This document shows positions 27,963 to 36,060 of a stretch of DNA of 64,000 bases, piece by piece (position 1 is the stretch's first letter; each line of letters starts with the position of its first letter). A program made the translations under genes and the position numbers. The stretch lies in assembly GCA_900752215.1 (NCBI GenBank), contig CAADUO010000042.1, forward strand, positions 6,738 to 70,737. Reading direction: 5' to 3'. The notes beneath the pieces were generated by a model. It ran no database searches. It was not told where the DNA came from and saw nothing but the letters and a program-made list of their open reading frames with translations. The stretch comes from an uncultured Collinsella sp. Lineage in GTDB: Bacteria > Actinomycetota > Coriobacteriia > Coriobacteriales > Coriobacteriaceae.

Positions 27963-29164
27963 CGCCCAAGCTGGGCCAGCAGTTCCTCGACGACCTCGAC
28001 GGCGTCCCCAACAACCTTGTACTGGGCAGCACCAAAAATGGGGGCATCCGGGTCCTCGTTGATGGCGATAATGCACTCCGCCCCACCGATGCCGGCAAGA
28101 TGCTGGATGGCGCCCGAAACACCGATACTCACGAGAAGCTTGGGCGAAACCGATACGCCGGTCTGGCCAATCTGATGGCGATACTCCAACCAGCCGGCCT
28201 CCACGACAGGTCGCGTGCAACCAAGCTCGGCTCCCAGAGCCTCGGCGAGCCTTCGCATCAGGGGCAGATTCTTCTTGGAGCCAATGCCGCGGCCCACCAC
28301 GACCAAGCGCTCGGCATCGGCGATCGAGGCCTGCTGCCTCCGCTCCTCGGCGGGAATCGAGATCTCGACACGAGCCTTAGCATCATCCGCAAGCGATATC
28401 TGGGTGATCGTGCCGGAGCGGTCGTAGTCAAAGTCGGGCGCCTTAAAGATGCCGGGACGAACCGTTGCCATCTGGGGACGATGATTGGGGCAGACGATGG
28501 TGGCCATCAGGTTGCCGCCAAACGCCGGACGCGTCTGTTGCAGCAGTCCCGTCTCCGTATCCATCGAAAGTACGGTGCAGTCAGCCGTAAGGCCCGTCTG
28601 CAAGCGCACGGCAACGCCGGGTGCCAGTTCGCGGCCAAAAGCGGTCGCACCGTATAGGATGGCCTCGGGTTTGCGTTCGGCTACCAAATCGCAGATCAAG
28701 CGGGCGTAGACCTCCGCATCGTTTTGGCGCAGGCGCTCGTCGCGACAGGCCAGGACTTCGTCGGCGCCCGCGCAAACCAGATGCTCCAGGTCGCCGAGAG
28801 AACCCTCGGGACCCATACCGACCAGTGCCACCAGACGGCAACCGCGCGCATCGGCAAGCTCGCGGCCCTTGCCCATAAGCTCATAGGCAACGGGAGTCAC
28901 TGTATCGTGCTCGTCGGTCTGCGCGAATACCCAAATGTCTCGATACGCATCAAGGTCCACCGCACCAGCGGCCTCATCACGCTCGATCGAGATAGCGTTG
29001 ACAGGGCAGGCGTCGACGCACCCACCGCATAGGATGCAGCCGTCGGTTACGTGGGCGCATCGGTTGGGTCGCTCGCCTTCCACTACGATGCCGCCCGAAG
29101 CACAGGCGCGAACGCAGCGACCGCAGCCGATACAGGCTTCGCTATCGATAATCAGTCCGCTCAT
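27959..29164 (-). CDS. Ferredoxin-fused electron transfer flavoprotein alpha subunit (LctC-like)
   Basis: A 401-residue EtfA with an added N-terminal two-[4Fe-4S] ferredoxin domain: CIGCGRCVRACASGG and CILCGGCVDACPVNA within the first 60 residues. The EtfA part shows GATAFGRELAPGVAVRLQTGLTADCT and the FAD-binding stretch VVEAGWLEYRHQIGQTG, SPKLLVSIGVSGAIQH and INEDPDAPIF. This architecture is that of LctC in the electron-confurcating lactate dehydrogenase of Acetobacterium woodii, where ferredoxin oxidation helps NAD+-linked lactate oxidation. It follows etfB with one start codon directly after the stop. Confidence 0.93.
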   Translation of the reverse strand: MSGLIIDSEACIGCGRCVRACASGGIVVEGERPNRCAHVTDGCILCGGCVDACPVNAISIERDEAAGAVDLDAYRDIWVFAQTDEHDTVTPVAYELMGKGRELADARGCRLVALVGMGPEGSLGDLEHLVCAGADEVLACRDERLRQNDAEVYARLICDLVAERKPEAILYGATAFGRELAPGVAVRLQTGLTADCTVLSMDTETGLLQQTRPAFGGNLMATIVCPNHRPQMATVRPGIFKAPDFDYDRSGTITQISLADDAKARVEISIPAEERRQQASIADAERLVVVGRGIGSKKNLPLMRRLAEALGAELGCTRPVVEAGWLEYRHQIGQTGVSVSPKLLVSIGVSGAIQHLAGIGGAECIIAINEDPDAPIFGAAQYKVVGDAVEVVEELLAQLGR

Positions 29165-29980
29165 CTATGCCATCCCCTCGATAATCTTGGCAAGCTTTGC
29201 CGCCTGCTCGGACGCCGTCCCCTCAACGGCCTCGCACGTTTGGTCACGGTCGGGCATAAACGAGCGCACGACCTGTGTCGGCGACCCGGCAAGACCGCAA
29301 CGCGCAGGGTCGGCGTTCACGTCGGCGGCACTGACCACGCGCACGTCCGCCTCCTCCGCCGCGCGAATACCGGCAATACTCGGCATACGCAACTGGCCAA
29401 TCTCCTTGGCAGTCGTCATCGCGCACGGCATCTCAAGACACACCGTCTCCTCGCCGGCATCGCATCCGTGAACGAGCGCCAGCGAGCCACACGTCGTAAA
29501 GCCCGCGCTCTGCACGCAGCTCACGTCGGTCACGCAGGGAATCTCAAAGGCACCGGCAAGCTCGGGACCGATCTGGGCCGTATCGCCATCCACCGCCATC
29601 TTGCCGCAGATGAGCAGGTCGAAGTCCTCGTCGAGCGCTTCGATGCCGCACTTGAGGGCATAGGTGGTGGCTAGGGTATCGGCGCCCGCAAAGGCTCGGT
29701 CGGTCAGCAGCAGCGCGTCGTCGGCACCTCGAGCGATGCAGTCGCGCAGCAGCGATTCGGTCGCGGGGATGCCCATCGACACCACCGTCACGCGCACATC
29801 CATGCCAAAGCCGATAAACTCGTCCTTCAGCGCCAGCGCGCATTCCAAAGCACTCGCGTCAAAGGGATTAATGACCGCCTGCTTGCCATCGCGCACGATG
29901 GTATTGGTCTTGGGGTCCATCTTGACCTCGGTGCTGCCCGGCACCGCCTTGACGCACACCACCGTATGGAAATCGCTCAT
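29165..29980 (-). CDS. Electron transfer flavoprotein beta subunit (LctB-like)
   Basis: An EtfB of about 271 residues. Motifs are VCVKAVPGSTEVKMDPKTNTIVRDG, NPFDASALECALALKD, VSMGIPATESLLRDCIARGADDALLLTD, and DLLICGKMAVDGDTAQIGPELA. The latter segment binds the nucleotide (AMP or a second FAD in bifurcating types). A GTG at 29986 overlaps the dehydrogenase stop (GTGA); the ATG at 29980 is 9 nt after AGGGGG, and either may be used. It lies between the FAD dehydrogenase and the ferredoxin-fused EtfA. Confidence 0.92.
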   Translation of the reverse strand: MSDFHTVVCVKAVPGSTEVKMDPKTNTIVRDGKQAVINPFDASALECALALKDEFIGFGMDVRVTVVSMGIPATESLLRDCIARGADDALLLTDRAFAGADTLATTYALKCGIEALDEDFDLLICGKMAVDGDTAQIGPELAGAFEIPCVTDVSCVQSAGFTTCGSLALVHGCDAGEETVCLEMPCAMTTAKEIGQLRMPSIAGIRAAEEADVRVVSAADVNADPARCGLAGSPTQVVRSFMPDRDQTCEAVEGTASEQAAKLAKIIEGMA

Positions 29981-29982
29981 CT

Positions 29983-31584
29983 TCACGCGCCCCCTTTCTG
30001 GACGAGCTCATCCAAGAGCTTCTCCGAAAACAGGTTGCCACGACCCAGCTGCCCGTCGGGATCGAGCTGGAGTTTAAGCCGCGCCGACTCGACCATGGCC
30101 TCGTGACCGTACATCGTCTCTAAGAAGCCCGCCTTGATCTTGCCGACGCCGTGCTCGGCAGAAACGGCACCGCCCATAGCCGTTACCTCCGCAGCCCACT
30201 GGGCAAACAGCTCGCCACCGCGACGGTAGTCCTGCGCATCGCGCGGCAGGATGTTCACATGCAGATGGTTGTTACCGATGTGTCCCCAGGCAGCAGACTC
30301 AAGTCCGCTTTCCGCCAGCGTACGGCGATAGAGGGCCACGACATCGGCAAGACGTGCATTGGGCACCGACATGTCCGAGCCCAACTTGGTGATGGTGGGA
30401 TCCGTGCGGCGGCGCTCGTCGATAAGCATGTTGACGCTCTCGGGCACCGCATGGCGGAAGAATCGCTGACACTCGCGATCGACCTCGGTGCGCGCGACCC
30501 ATGTCGCATCGTCGCTGCCGCCCGCAAGCTCTAGTACCCACCCCAAGTGATACAGTTCCTCGGTCGCCTGGGCCTCGTCATCGCAGTCGAGCTCCACGTA
30601 GACACAGACCTTGGCCTCTTTGTCGAGCGCCGGCAGCGAGGCAAACGCCGTCGACTGCTCGCGCTGGCGACGCAGGATATCCAGAGCACCAGCGTCGAAG
30701 TACTCGATGGCAGCCGCATGGGACAGGACGGGGCGCACGGAATCGGTAAAGGACACGGCCTTGTCTTCGCTATCGAAAAAGCAGCTCACACCCCAAACGA
30801 CCGCAGGCGCCGCCTGCAGGGCAATCTCGAGCTCGGTGATAACGCCGAGCGTGCCGCAAGCACCGATAAAGAGGTCGATGGCGTCCATTTCGTCCGCGAC
30901 GAAATAGCCTGAGGCATTTTTTGTCTTGGGCATGGTGTAGTCAGGAAGATCGAGCTCGAGTGCACGGCCCGCTGCCGTCACGAGCGACAGGTGGCGGCCC
31001 TGGGCAAAAGCCTCGCCGCGCTGAAGCTCAAGCAAATCGCCATCAGCCAGCGCGACGTGGAGTCCCGTGATATGCAGGCGCATGGGGCCGTAAGCGTAGC
31101 TGCGGGCGCCGGAGGCGTTGCATGCCGCCATGCCGCCCAGACAGGCAGATGCCTCGGTGGGATCGGTGGGAAAGAACTGCTCGGGGGCCTCTTGAAACTC
31201 ATCGTAGGCCTTAAGCGATGCCTGGTCCCAGCCAGCGGCCGGCAGCACCTTCTTGCCCAGCTGCTTGCGCAGCTCCGAGAGCACAACGCCCGGCTCCACG
31301 CGCAGCAGAAATTGGCCTTGTTCATCGCGGCGAAGGCCCAAGTAGCGATTCATACGGGAAGTATTGAGGATATGCCCGCCGTGGGGCACGGCACCGGCGG
31401 CAAGGCCGGTTCGGGCGCCCTGAACCGTTACCGGGACACGCTCGGCATGGAGCTTTTCCAAAATGGCACGGACCTCGTCTTCCGTTGTCGGAAACGAGAT
31501 GCTCGAGGCCTCGCCCGATGCGCGAGACTCATCGCGACCATACTCTTCGAACTCGTCGGTGAAGGGTTTGATGGTTGCAGACAC
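29983..31584 (-). CDS. FAD-binding D-lactate dehydrogenase / glycolate oxidase family (LctD-like)
   Basis: A 533-residue flavoprotein of the GlcD/DLD family. The FAD-binding type 4 domain shows PVTVQGARTGLAAGAVPHGG, PTDPTEASACLGGMAACNASGARSYAYG and GTLGVITELEIAL; the C-terminal FAD-oxidase domain shows GHIGNNHLHVNILP and SAEHGVGKIK. Being co-transcribed with EtfB and a ferredoxin-fused EtfA, it most likely passes electrons from lactate to the Etf pair. GTG at 31584 follows AGGGGGA. Other 2-hydroxyacids are possible substrates. Confidence 0.9.
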   Translation of the reverse strand: MSATIKPFTDEFEEYGRDESRASGEASSISFPTTEDEVRAILEKLHAERVPVTVQGARTGLAAGAVPHGGHILNTSRMNRYLGLRRDEQGQFLLRVEPGVVLSELRKQLGKKVLPAAGWDQASLKAYDEFQEAPEQFFPTDPTEASACLGGMAACNASGARSYAYGPMRLHITGLHVALADGDLLELQRGEAFAQGRHLSLVTAAGRALELDLPDYTMPKTKNASGYFVADEMDAIDLFIGACGTLGVITELEIALQAAPAVVWGVSCFFDSEDKAVSFTDSVRPVLSHAAAIEYFDAGALDILRRQREQSTAFASLPALDKEAKVCVYVELDCDDEAQATEELYHLGWVLELAGGSDDATWVARTEVDRECQRFFRHAVPESVNMLIDERRRTDPTITKLGSDMSVPNARLADVVALYRRTLAESGLESAAWGHIGNNHLHVNILPRDAQDYRRGGELFAQWAAEVTAMGGAVSAEHGVGKIKAGFLETMYGHEAMVESARLKLQLDPDGQLGRGNLFSEKLLDELVQKGGA

Positions 31585-31931
31585 GCGAACTCCCCCTTTA
31601 GCTAACTACAGTGTTTGCAGGGAGATGTTACCGCATCGTTTCGTCGACGTGTTCGAGACCGTCTCCATAATTGGCGATTTTTACGTTCGTGCAATTCGGC
31701 GAACGGCAAGGCTTCCTCGGCAGACGATGCTTTTGACACATATGGCCCCGCCGTCGCCGACCGCGCGATTGTCGCTCGAAAAAAAGTTGGAGTATTTTTT
31801 GCCGCCTTTTACCTGCGGAGACACCAATCCGTCAAGCATTTGGTCAGGAATTGGTCAAGTAGCGGCTGATACGGTCGGCGTCGACAGCCAAAACCGATAG
31901 AAGTTTTGGCCCCAGAAGCAGGGAGGTTCCC
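31585..31931. other. 347-bp intergenic region between lct-like operon and secreted cluster
   Basis: The two operons diverge from here, so it must hold both promoters, but I see no confident -35/-10 pair. Visible features are a short AT-rich tract (GTATTTTTTGCC near 31793-31804) and a direct repeat of TTGGTCA (31840-31860 region) upstream of the rightward genes. No ORF in it is credible. Confidence 0.4.
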
Positions 31932-32228
31932 ATGGCATATTACTGGCCCCAGTACGGCATCGCCATCGAAGTCGACGACGATCCCCATCTCCTGCCTTTC
32001 GACGAAGAGGCATTCCCCGATACGACGGTCTACCACGTTACCACCGATGTGATCTGCGACCCCGAGTCGTTCTCGGCGCTCGCCCACCACATCGCGCATA
32101 TCCACGACATCGAGCTCCCTCCCGACTTCGACGAGCTCGTCTACTCGCGCCGTCTGATACTTCACATGCTCTTTGGAGCGGACCCGTCCACCTTTGCGCG
32201 CATCTATACCGCCAAGGATGCCGCATGA
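31932..32228 (+). CDS. Uncharacterised 98-residue acidic protein
   Basis: I do not recognise this family. The product is acidic (many Asp and Glu in the first 65 residues), has no signal peptide or membrane segment, and ends in a more hydrophobic helix-like stretch (RRLILHMLFG). It has a strong ribosome site (GGGAGG) 6 nt before the ATG and its stop overlaps the next start (ATGA), so it is the first gene of a cluster of secreted proteins. A cytosolic partner or regulator of those proteins is possible but unproven. Confidence 0.75.
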   Translation: MAYYWPQYGIAIEVDDDPHLLPFDEEAFPDTTVYHVTTDVICDPESFSALAHHIAHIHDIELPPDFDELVYSRRLILHMLFGADPSTFARIYTAKDAA

Positions 32229-32734
32229 GCGCGAAGAAGCCACCCCACTTTGCAGGCCTGGGGCATCGCAGGAAGCTCATCGTTGCCTGCCTGGCCATCG
32301 TCTGTGCCCTTGTCGCCGTAGGACTATACGCTTGGCAGTCGCAGCCCGTACCCGAGGCGGGCGCTTCGGTCACGACGGCCGAGGGCAAAACGCGCCGGGA
32401 AATCCAAGATGAGCTCGACGCCATCGTCCGCGACAACATGATGACGATTTCGGTCGCGCCGGTCGCTCAGCTGCAGGAGGACGGCAAGCTGCGCGTCAAC
32501 GTGCAAAACGTCCAAGACAATAAATTTCCCCAGCGATTCCGCGTCATCCAAAACGACGAGACCATGTACGAATCCGGTGTGGTCGAGACCGGCAAGACAA
32601 TCGAGACGTGCCCCGCCGGCGACATCAAAGAAGGCGAGGCGTACATCGAGATCCAGGCACTCGATGCCAAGACCCTCGACAGCCACGGCAATCCGACACG
32701 TGTCAAGGTACGAGTTGAGCAAGCCGAGAACTAG
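32225..32734 (+). CDS. Uncharacterised membrane-anchored 169-residue protein
   Basis: One hydrophobic segment near residues 18-37 (LIVACLAIVCALVAVGLYAW) after a basic N-terminus indicates a type II anchor or uncleaved signal, leaving about 130 residues outside. The outer part looks beta-rich, with SVAPVAQLQEDGKLRVNVQN, RFRVIQNDETMYESG and RVKVRVEQ; it is the pattern of a small Ig-like or WxL-linked fold, but no named domain is assigned. It overlaps the previous gene by 4 bp. Confidence 0.78.
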   Translation: MSAKKPPHFAGLGHRRKLIVACLAIVCALVAVGLYAWQSQPVPEAGASVTTAEGKTRREIQDELDAIVRDNMMTISVAPVAQLQEDGKLRVNVQNVQDNKFPQRFRVIQNDETMYESGVVETGKTIETCPAGDIKEGEAYIEIQALDAKTLDSHGNPTRVKVRVEQAEN

Positions 32735-32823
32735 CCTTCCGGCCGACGCGGCACCGCATGCAATTCACCAGCATTCGTCCAATCATCGCGGGGACGGCCC
32801 GCGGCGAATAGAAAGGAACGACC

Positions 32824-33423
32824 ATGGACATCACCAGGAACATGAACGGAGTCAGAGCGCTCGTCGTGGGCACAGGGCTCGCGCTCGCGCTCGCAATGGG
32901 CGCCGCCCCGACGCCAGCTATGGCAGCCGGGCGCGTTGGAACCACGAAGGTAATGGTCAGGACCGAGATCGACAACGTTGAGTTCAAAGTTCCGACGGTT
33001 ATTCCCTTCGTCGCCAAGGCCGACGGCACGCTTCAGGGCCCCTCAGAAGACGCGACCACCATCGACAATCATTCGGCCTACGGCATCCATGTCACCAACA
33101 TGAAGATCGACGCCATGAACACCTGGACCATTGCCGCCGACGCCAAGGCCGGAACCGCGCAGAACTCCATCGACTTTAAGGTCGGCCCCGACGGCGCGCT
33201 CCAGAACGCCAGCGCCGCAATGCAGGGGACGGGCCTCGATCTTTCCAAGAATGCAGCCTTCGACATGGGCTACCAGGGCATTGCCGGCGGCACGGACAAA
33301 ATCAAGCTCAAGACAAGCGGAAACGTCGCTCGCTTCACGCGCGACATCTTCCGCGTAACCGGCGAAGGCGATCAGGTTGCGACGATCACCTGGACGGTCG
33401 AGCCCGGTGCGCACACGGCATAA
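32824..33423 (+). CDS. Secreted beta-rich surface protein, 199 residues
   Basis: A clear signal peptide (basic start, hydrophobic LVVGTGLALALAMGA, cleavage near AMAAG) leads a mature protein of about 165 residues. Notable segments are VEFKVPTVIPFVAKADGTLQGPS, IDNHSAYGIHVTNMKI and the C-terminal TITWTVEP. The layout recalls small surface proteins often found in Coriobacteriia, and WT-type motifs recall WxL-like proteins, but I cannot name a family. AAAGGAACG precedes the ATG. It probably works with the neighbours in this cluster. Confidence 0.78.
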   Translation: MDITRNMNGVRALVVGTGLALALAMGAAPTPAMAAGRVGTTKVMVRTEIDNVEFKVPTVIPFVAKADGTLQGPSEDATTIDNHSAYGIHVTNMKIDAMNTWTIAADAKAGTAQNSIDFKVGPDGALQNASAAMQGTGLDLSKNAAFDMGYQGIAGGTDKIKLKTSGNVARFTRDIFRVTGEGDQVATITWTVEPGAHTA

Positions 33424-33688
33424 GGCCGTCGCCCTGGCCGCCGCCGTCAGCATCTTAGCGTTTGGGCCAGCCATGGCCTTTGCCCAGCAAGAACAGGCGC
33501 AGGCCGCCACGCAAGTGACGGTCGACCTCTCGGAGCTCGACCGCGACGACCGCGAGGAACCGTTGGCGCAGACAGGCGACAGACGATGGCTCTTGGCAGC
33601 AGGCGCCACAGCAGCAGGCGCAGGAACCGCCGGCCTCGGTCTGCACATCAAACGCAGCCAGAAACAAAACACGGACAGGCCGCACTAA
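33407..33688 (+). CDS. Small secreted protein with LAxTG-type sortase signal
   Basis: About 93 residues from a GTG at 33407 that overlaps the preceding gene by 17 bp (a TTG at 33377 is also in frame). A signal peptide (AVALAAAVSILAFGPAMAFA) is followed by a short mature segment of roughly 30 residues rich in acidic groups, then EPLAQTGDRRW, a hydrophobic stretch and a basic tail. LAQTG with a hydrophobic helix and positive tail fits the LAxTG sorting signal used by class E sortases of actinobacteria. The exposed part is too short to be an enzyme, so a spacer or small anchor is likely. No sortase gene is in the window. Confidence 0.7.
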   Translation: MRTRHKAVALAAAVSILAFGPAMAFAQQEQAQAATQVTVDLSELDRDDREEPLAQTGDRRWLLAAGATAAGAGTAGLGLHIKRSQKQNTDRPH

Positions 33689-33706
33689 ATTAGCTAAGGA
33701 GACCCC

Positions 33707-35137
33707 ATGGCATCGAAGAACCTTTTGCCCGTCGTCGCACTTTGCGGCGCGCTCGCAACCGGAACGCCTGTCGCCGCTTGGGCGACTCCCGTCATGGCAG
33801 ACTCCTTACCAGCAGCCCTAAGTTCCGCCCCAAATCCGTCGAGTACCATTGCGTGCGAGCGTTTTTCGATCGCACAGGCCGCGGTCTCAACCTCGGGATG
33901 CCTTCGTCGTGATACGGACGGCTCGATAGTCGTGGATATCAAGCGTTCGAACAAGGCAAACGGCTCCCAGGCGGGGTGCACCGTCTGCACGTGGCGCTCG
34001 GTTGTGCTCGATGCGGATGGCGATCCATGCAATTTAGAGCTGCGCATCGACATCGCTTCGGTCGATGACTCGGCGAACGGAGCGAAGGTCGCCTTCGACG
34101 GTACGTTTTTTGAGAAAGGAGGCGGTATATGTCTGGGCTGCGCCGCCGCGAATGCAGATGATGCGCAGCCCACCCTCTCATTCACGGCATCGTTGCGGCT
34201 GACCAAAGCCGGTACCGATGCCATCGCGGCGGGAGAAGCGTCCCTGCTGTTCTACGCCGTCAGCACCAAAGACACAGACGCTCATTTCGAGAAGCCAGCC
34301 GGATCACTCAGCCTTACACGAGGGATAGAGGCAGGCCCTATTGAAATCGATGCCCACGCGCAAAGCAGGCAACGCATTCTTGCCGACCCGGCGCTTCTCG
34401 AAATGGAGTGGAACGGATCAGGAGCCATCGGAATTCTCCCCTCCGCGCTTGACGCCAAGACGCTCCCCTCAAACGACGAACCCATCAATGCAACCATACA
34501 AGAAGAGAGCGCGGACAAAGAAGCAGGTGCGGGCGACACGCCGTCGCCGACAAACAGCGTCCCAGCTTCTTTCGAAGCATCGAATGAGCCCGCTGCCGTT
34601 CCAAACGACCCCGAGCTCGCGGACAGCCTGGGGCTTGCTGATCCTCAAGAAATTGATGAGGGTAACTGCTGCGTGCTTGCCGCGCTCGACCACACAGAGG
34701 TCATCGACGCTGCGAACATCGAAGTTGCCGCCGCCAATCAGCCCGTCCGCAAGTCGGCCATCATCGCATTTCCCGAATCCATCGAAGTCGTCTTTTTGCC
34801 ATCGGGCGAGGTCGTGGCCCCAACACTGCTCACCTTGTTGGGCGCCAAGAATACTCGAAACGAAATTAAAAAGGTCACGGTTGTCGACCCTGTAACCACC
34901 GCTAAACTGCGTCTATACGCCGTTGCCCCAGACGGAGGCAAGACCTTGGAATTCGATGGCGACACACTCCTAGCCTGGCGACGTCTGGACATTATGCAAG
35001 ACGTCTCGTATCAGATCGAACTCGTAGGGTTTGATCGTGCCCGCGATGCCAATATCATCGCCGCGGCTATTGAATCCCCACAGCGGCTTATGACGTTGCG
35101 CTTTGACTACTATCCCTATGTCCCGACAACCACCTGA
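33707..35137 (+). CDS. Uncharacterised large secreted protein, 476 residues
   Basis: A signal peptide (residues 1-31, cleavage near VMA-D) leads a protein I do not recognise. The first half is Cys-containing (ACERF, GCLRR, GCTVCTW, GICLGCAA) and beta-rich; a Pro/Glu/Ala-rich linker around residues 260-310 leads to a second domain with GNCCVLAALDHTEV, FPESIEVVFLPSGEVVAPTLLTLLGAK. The C-terminus lacks a sorting signal. AAGGAG precedes the ATG. It closes the secreted cluster and is its largest exported member. Confidence 0.75.
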   Translation: MASKNLLPVVALCGALATGTPVAAWATPVMADSLPAALSSAPNPSSTIACERFSIAQAAVSTSGCLRRDTDGSIVVDIKRSNKANGSQAGCTVCTWRSVVLDADGDPCNLELRIDIASVDDSANGAKVAFDGTFFEKGGGICLGCAAANADDAQPTLSFTASLRLTKAGTDAIAAGEASLLFYAVSTKDTDAHFEKPAGSLSLTRGIEAGPIEIDAHAQSRQRILADPALLEMEWNGSGAIGILPSALDAKTLPSNDEPINATIQEESADKEAGAGDTPSPTNSVPASFEASNEPAAVPNDPELADSLGLADPQEIDEGNCCVLAALDHTEVIDAANIEVAAANQPVRKSAIIAFPESIEVVFLPSGEVVAPTLLTLLGAKNTRNEIKKVTVVDPVTTAKLRLYAVAPDGGKTLEFDGDTLLAWRRLDIMQDVSYQIELVGFDRARDANIIAAAIESPQRLMTLRFDYYPYVPTTT

Positions 35138-35255
35138 GGCTTAAATGCTGCGCACCATTCCTAATACCACTTATATAACGTATTAGATGAGTCGCGATGT
35201 GCCTCGCATTTCGTTCTGCTACGATTGCCACGTTGGCATCAATACAGGAGGGCTC

Positions 35256-35972
35256 ATGCCGGGCTTGGGAACAATCATCAACGTTGTGCTTTTAGTTGCG
35301 GGCGGTCTTTTGGGATTAGCGGGCGGCCGCTTCATTACACCGCGCATTCAAGACACGCTCATGAAAGCATCGGGGCTGTGCGTCCTGTTTATCGGCCTTG
35401 GCGGCACCATGCAAAAGATGCTCCTTATCGATGGGAAGGCGCTGGCGACCACTGGTACCACCATGCTCATTGTCTCGTTCGCCCTCGGCTCGCTCATCGG
35501 CGAGGCCATCAACTTGGAGGCCGCCATTGAGAACCTTGGCGAATGGCTCAAGCGCAAAACCGGCAGCGAGGGCGATAACGAGTTCACCAACGCTTTTGTC
35601 TCGACTTCACTCACCGTGTGTATCGGCGCCATGGCCATTGTGGGATCGATCCAGGACGGCCTGCTCGGCGACTGGTCCACGCTTGCCCTCAAGGGCGCGC
35701 TGGACTGCATCATCGTCTGCACCATGACGGCGTCGCTTGGCCGCGGCTGCATTTTCTCCGCCCTGCCCGTCGCTGTGTTCCAGGGGACAATCACGCTGTT
35801 TGCCGGCGCACTCTCCCCCATCATGACTACGGCAGCCCTCGACAGCCTTTCGCTTGTGGGCTCCATGCTCATCTTCTGTGTTGGCGTTAACCTTATTCGA
35901 CCTCAGACCTTCCGCACGGCCAACATGCTCCCCTCCGTCGTCGTGGCGGTCATCTACGCCCTCTTGTTCTAA
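35256..35972 (+). CDS. DUF554 membrane protein
   Basis: A 238-residue protein with seven or so hydrophobic segments matching DUF554: MPGLGTIINVVLLVAGGLLG, GTTMLIVSFALGSLIGEAINLE, CIGAMAIVGSIQDGL and MLIFCVGVNLI. The family's role is unknown though it is suspected to be a transporter. The ATG at 35256 has AGGAGGG 4 nt upstream, better than the earlier in-frame start at 35187. The ~118 bp before it contain no other recognised element. Confidence 0.9.
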   Translation: MPGLGTIINVVLLVAGGLLGLAGGRFITPRIQDTLMKASGLCVLFIGLGGTMQKMLLIDGKALATTGTTMLIVSFALGSLIGEAINLEAAIENLGEWLKRKTGSEGDNEFTNAFVSTSLTVCIGAMAIVGSIQDGLLGDWSTLALKGALDCIIVCTMTASLGRGCIFSALPVAVFQGTITLFAGALSPIMTTAALDSLSLVGSMLIFCVGVNLIRPQTFRTANMLPSVVVAVIYALLF

Positions 35973-36060
35973 ATCTATCTACACAGCGGTATCTCGAACA
36001 TCTGTTTGATGCTGTGCTATGATATGAGGTCACCGAAGCTGCGTTAGGAGAGGAGAAGCG

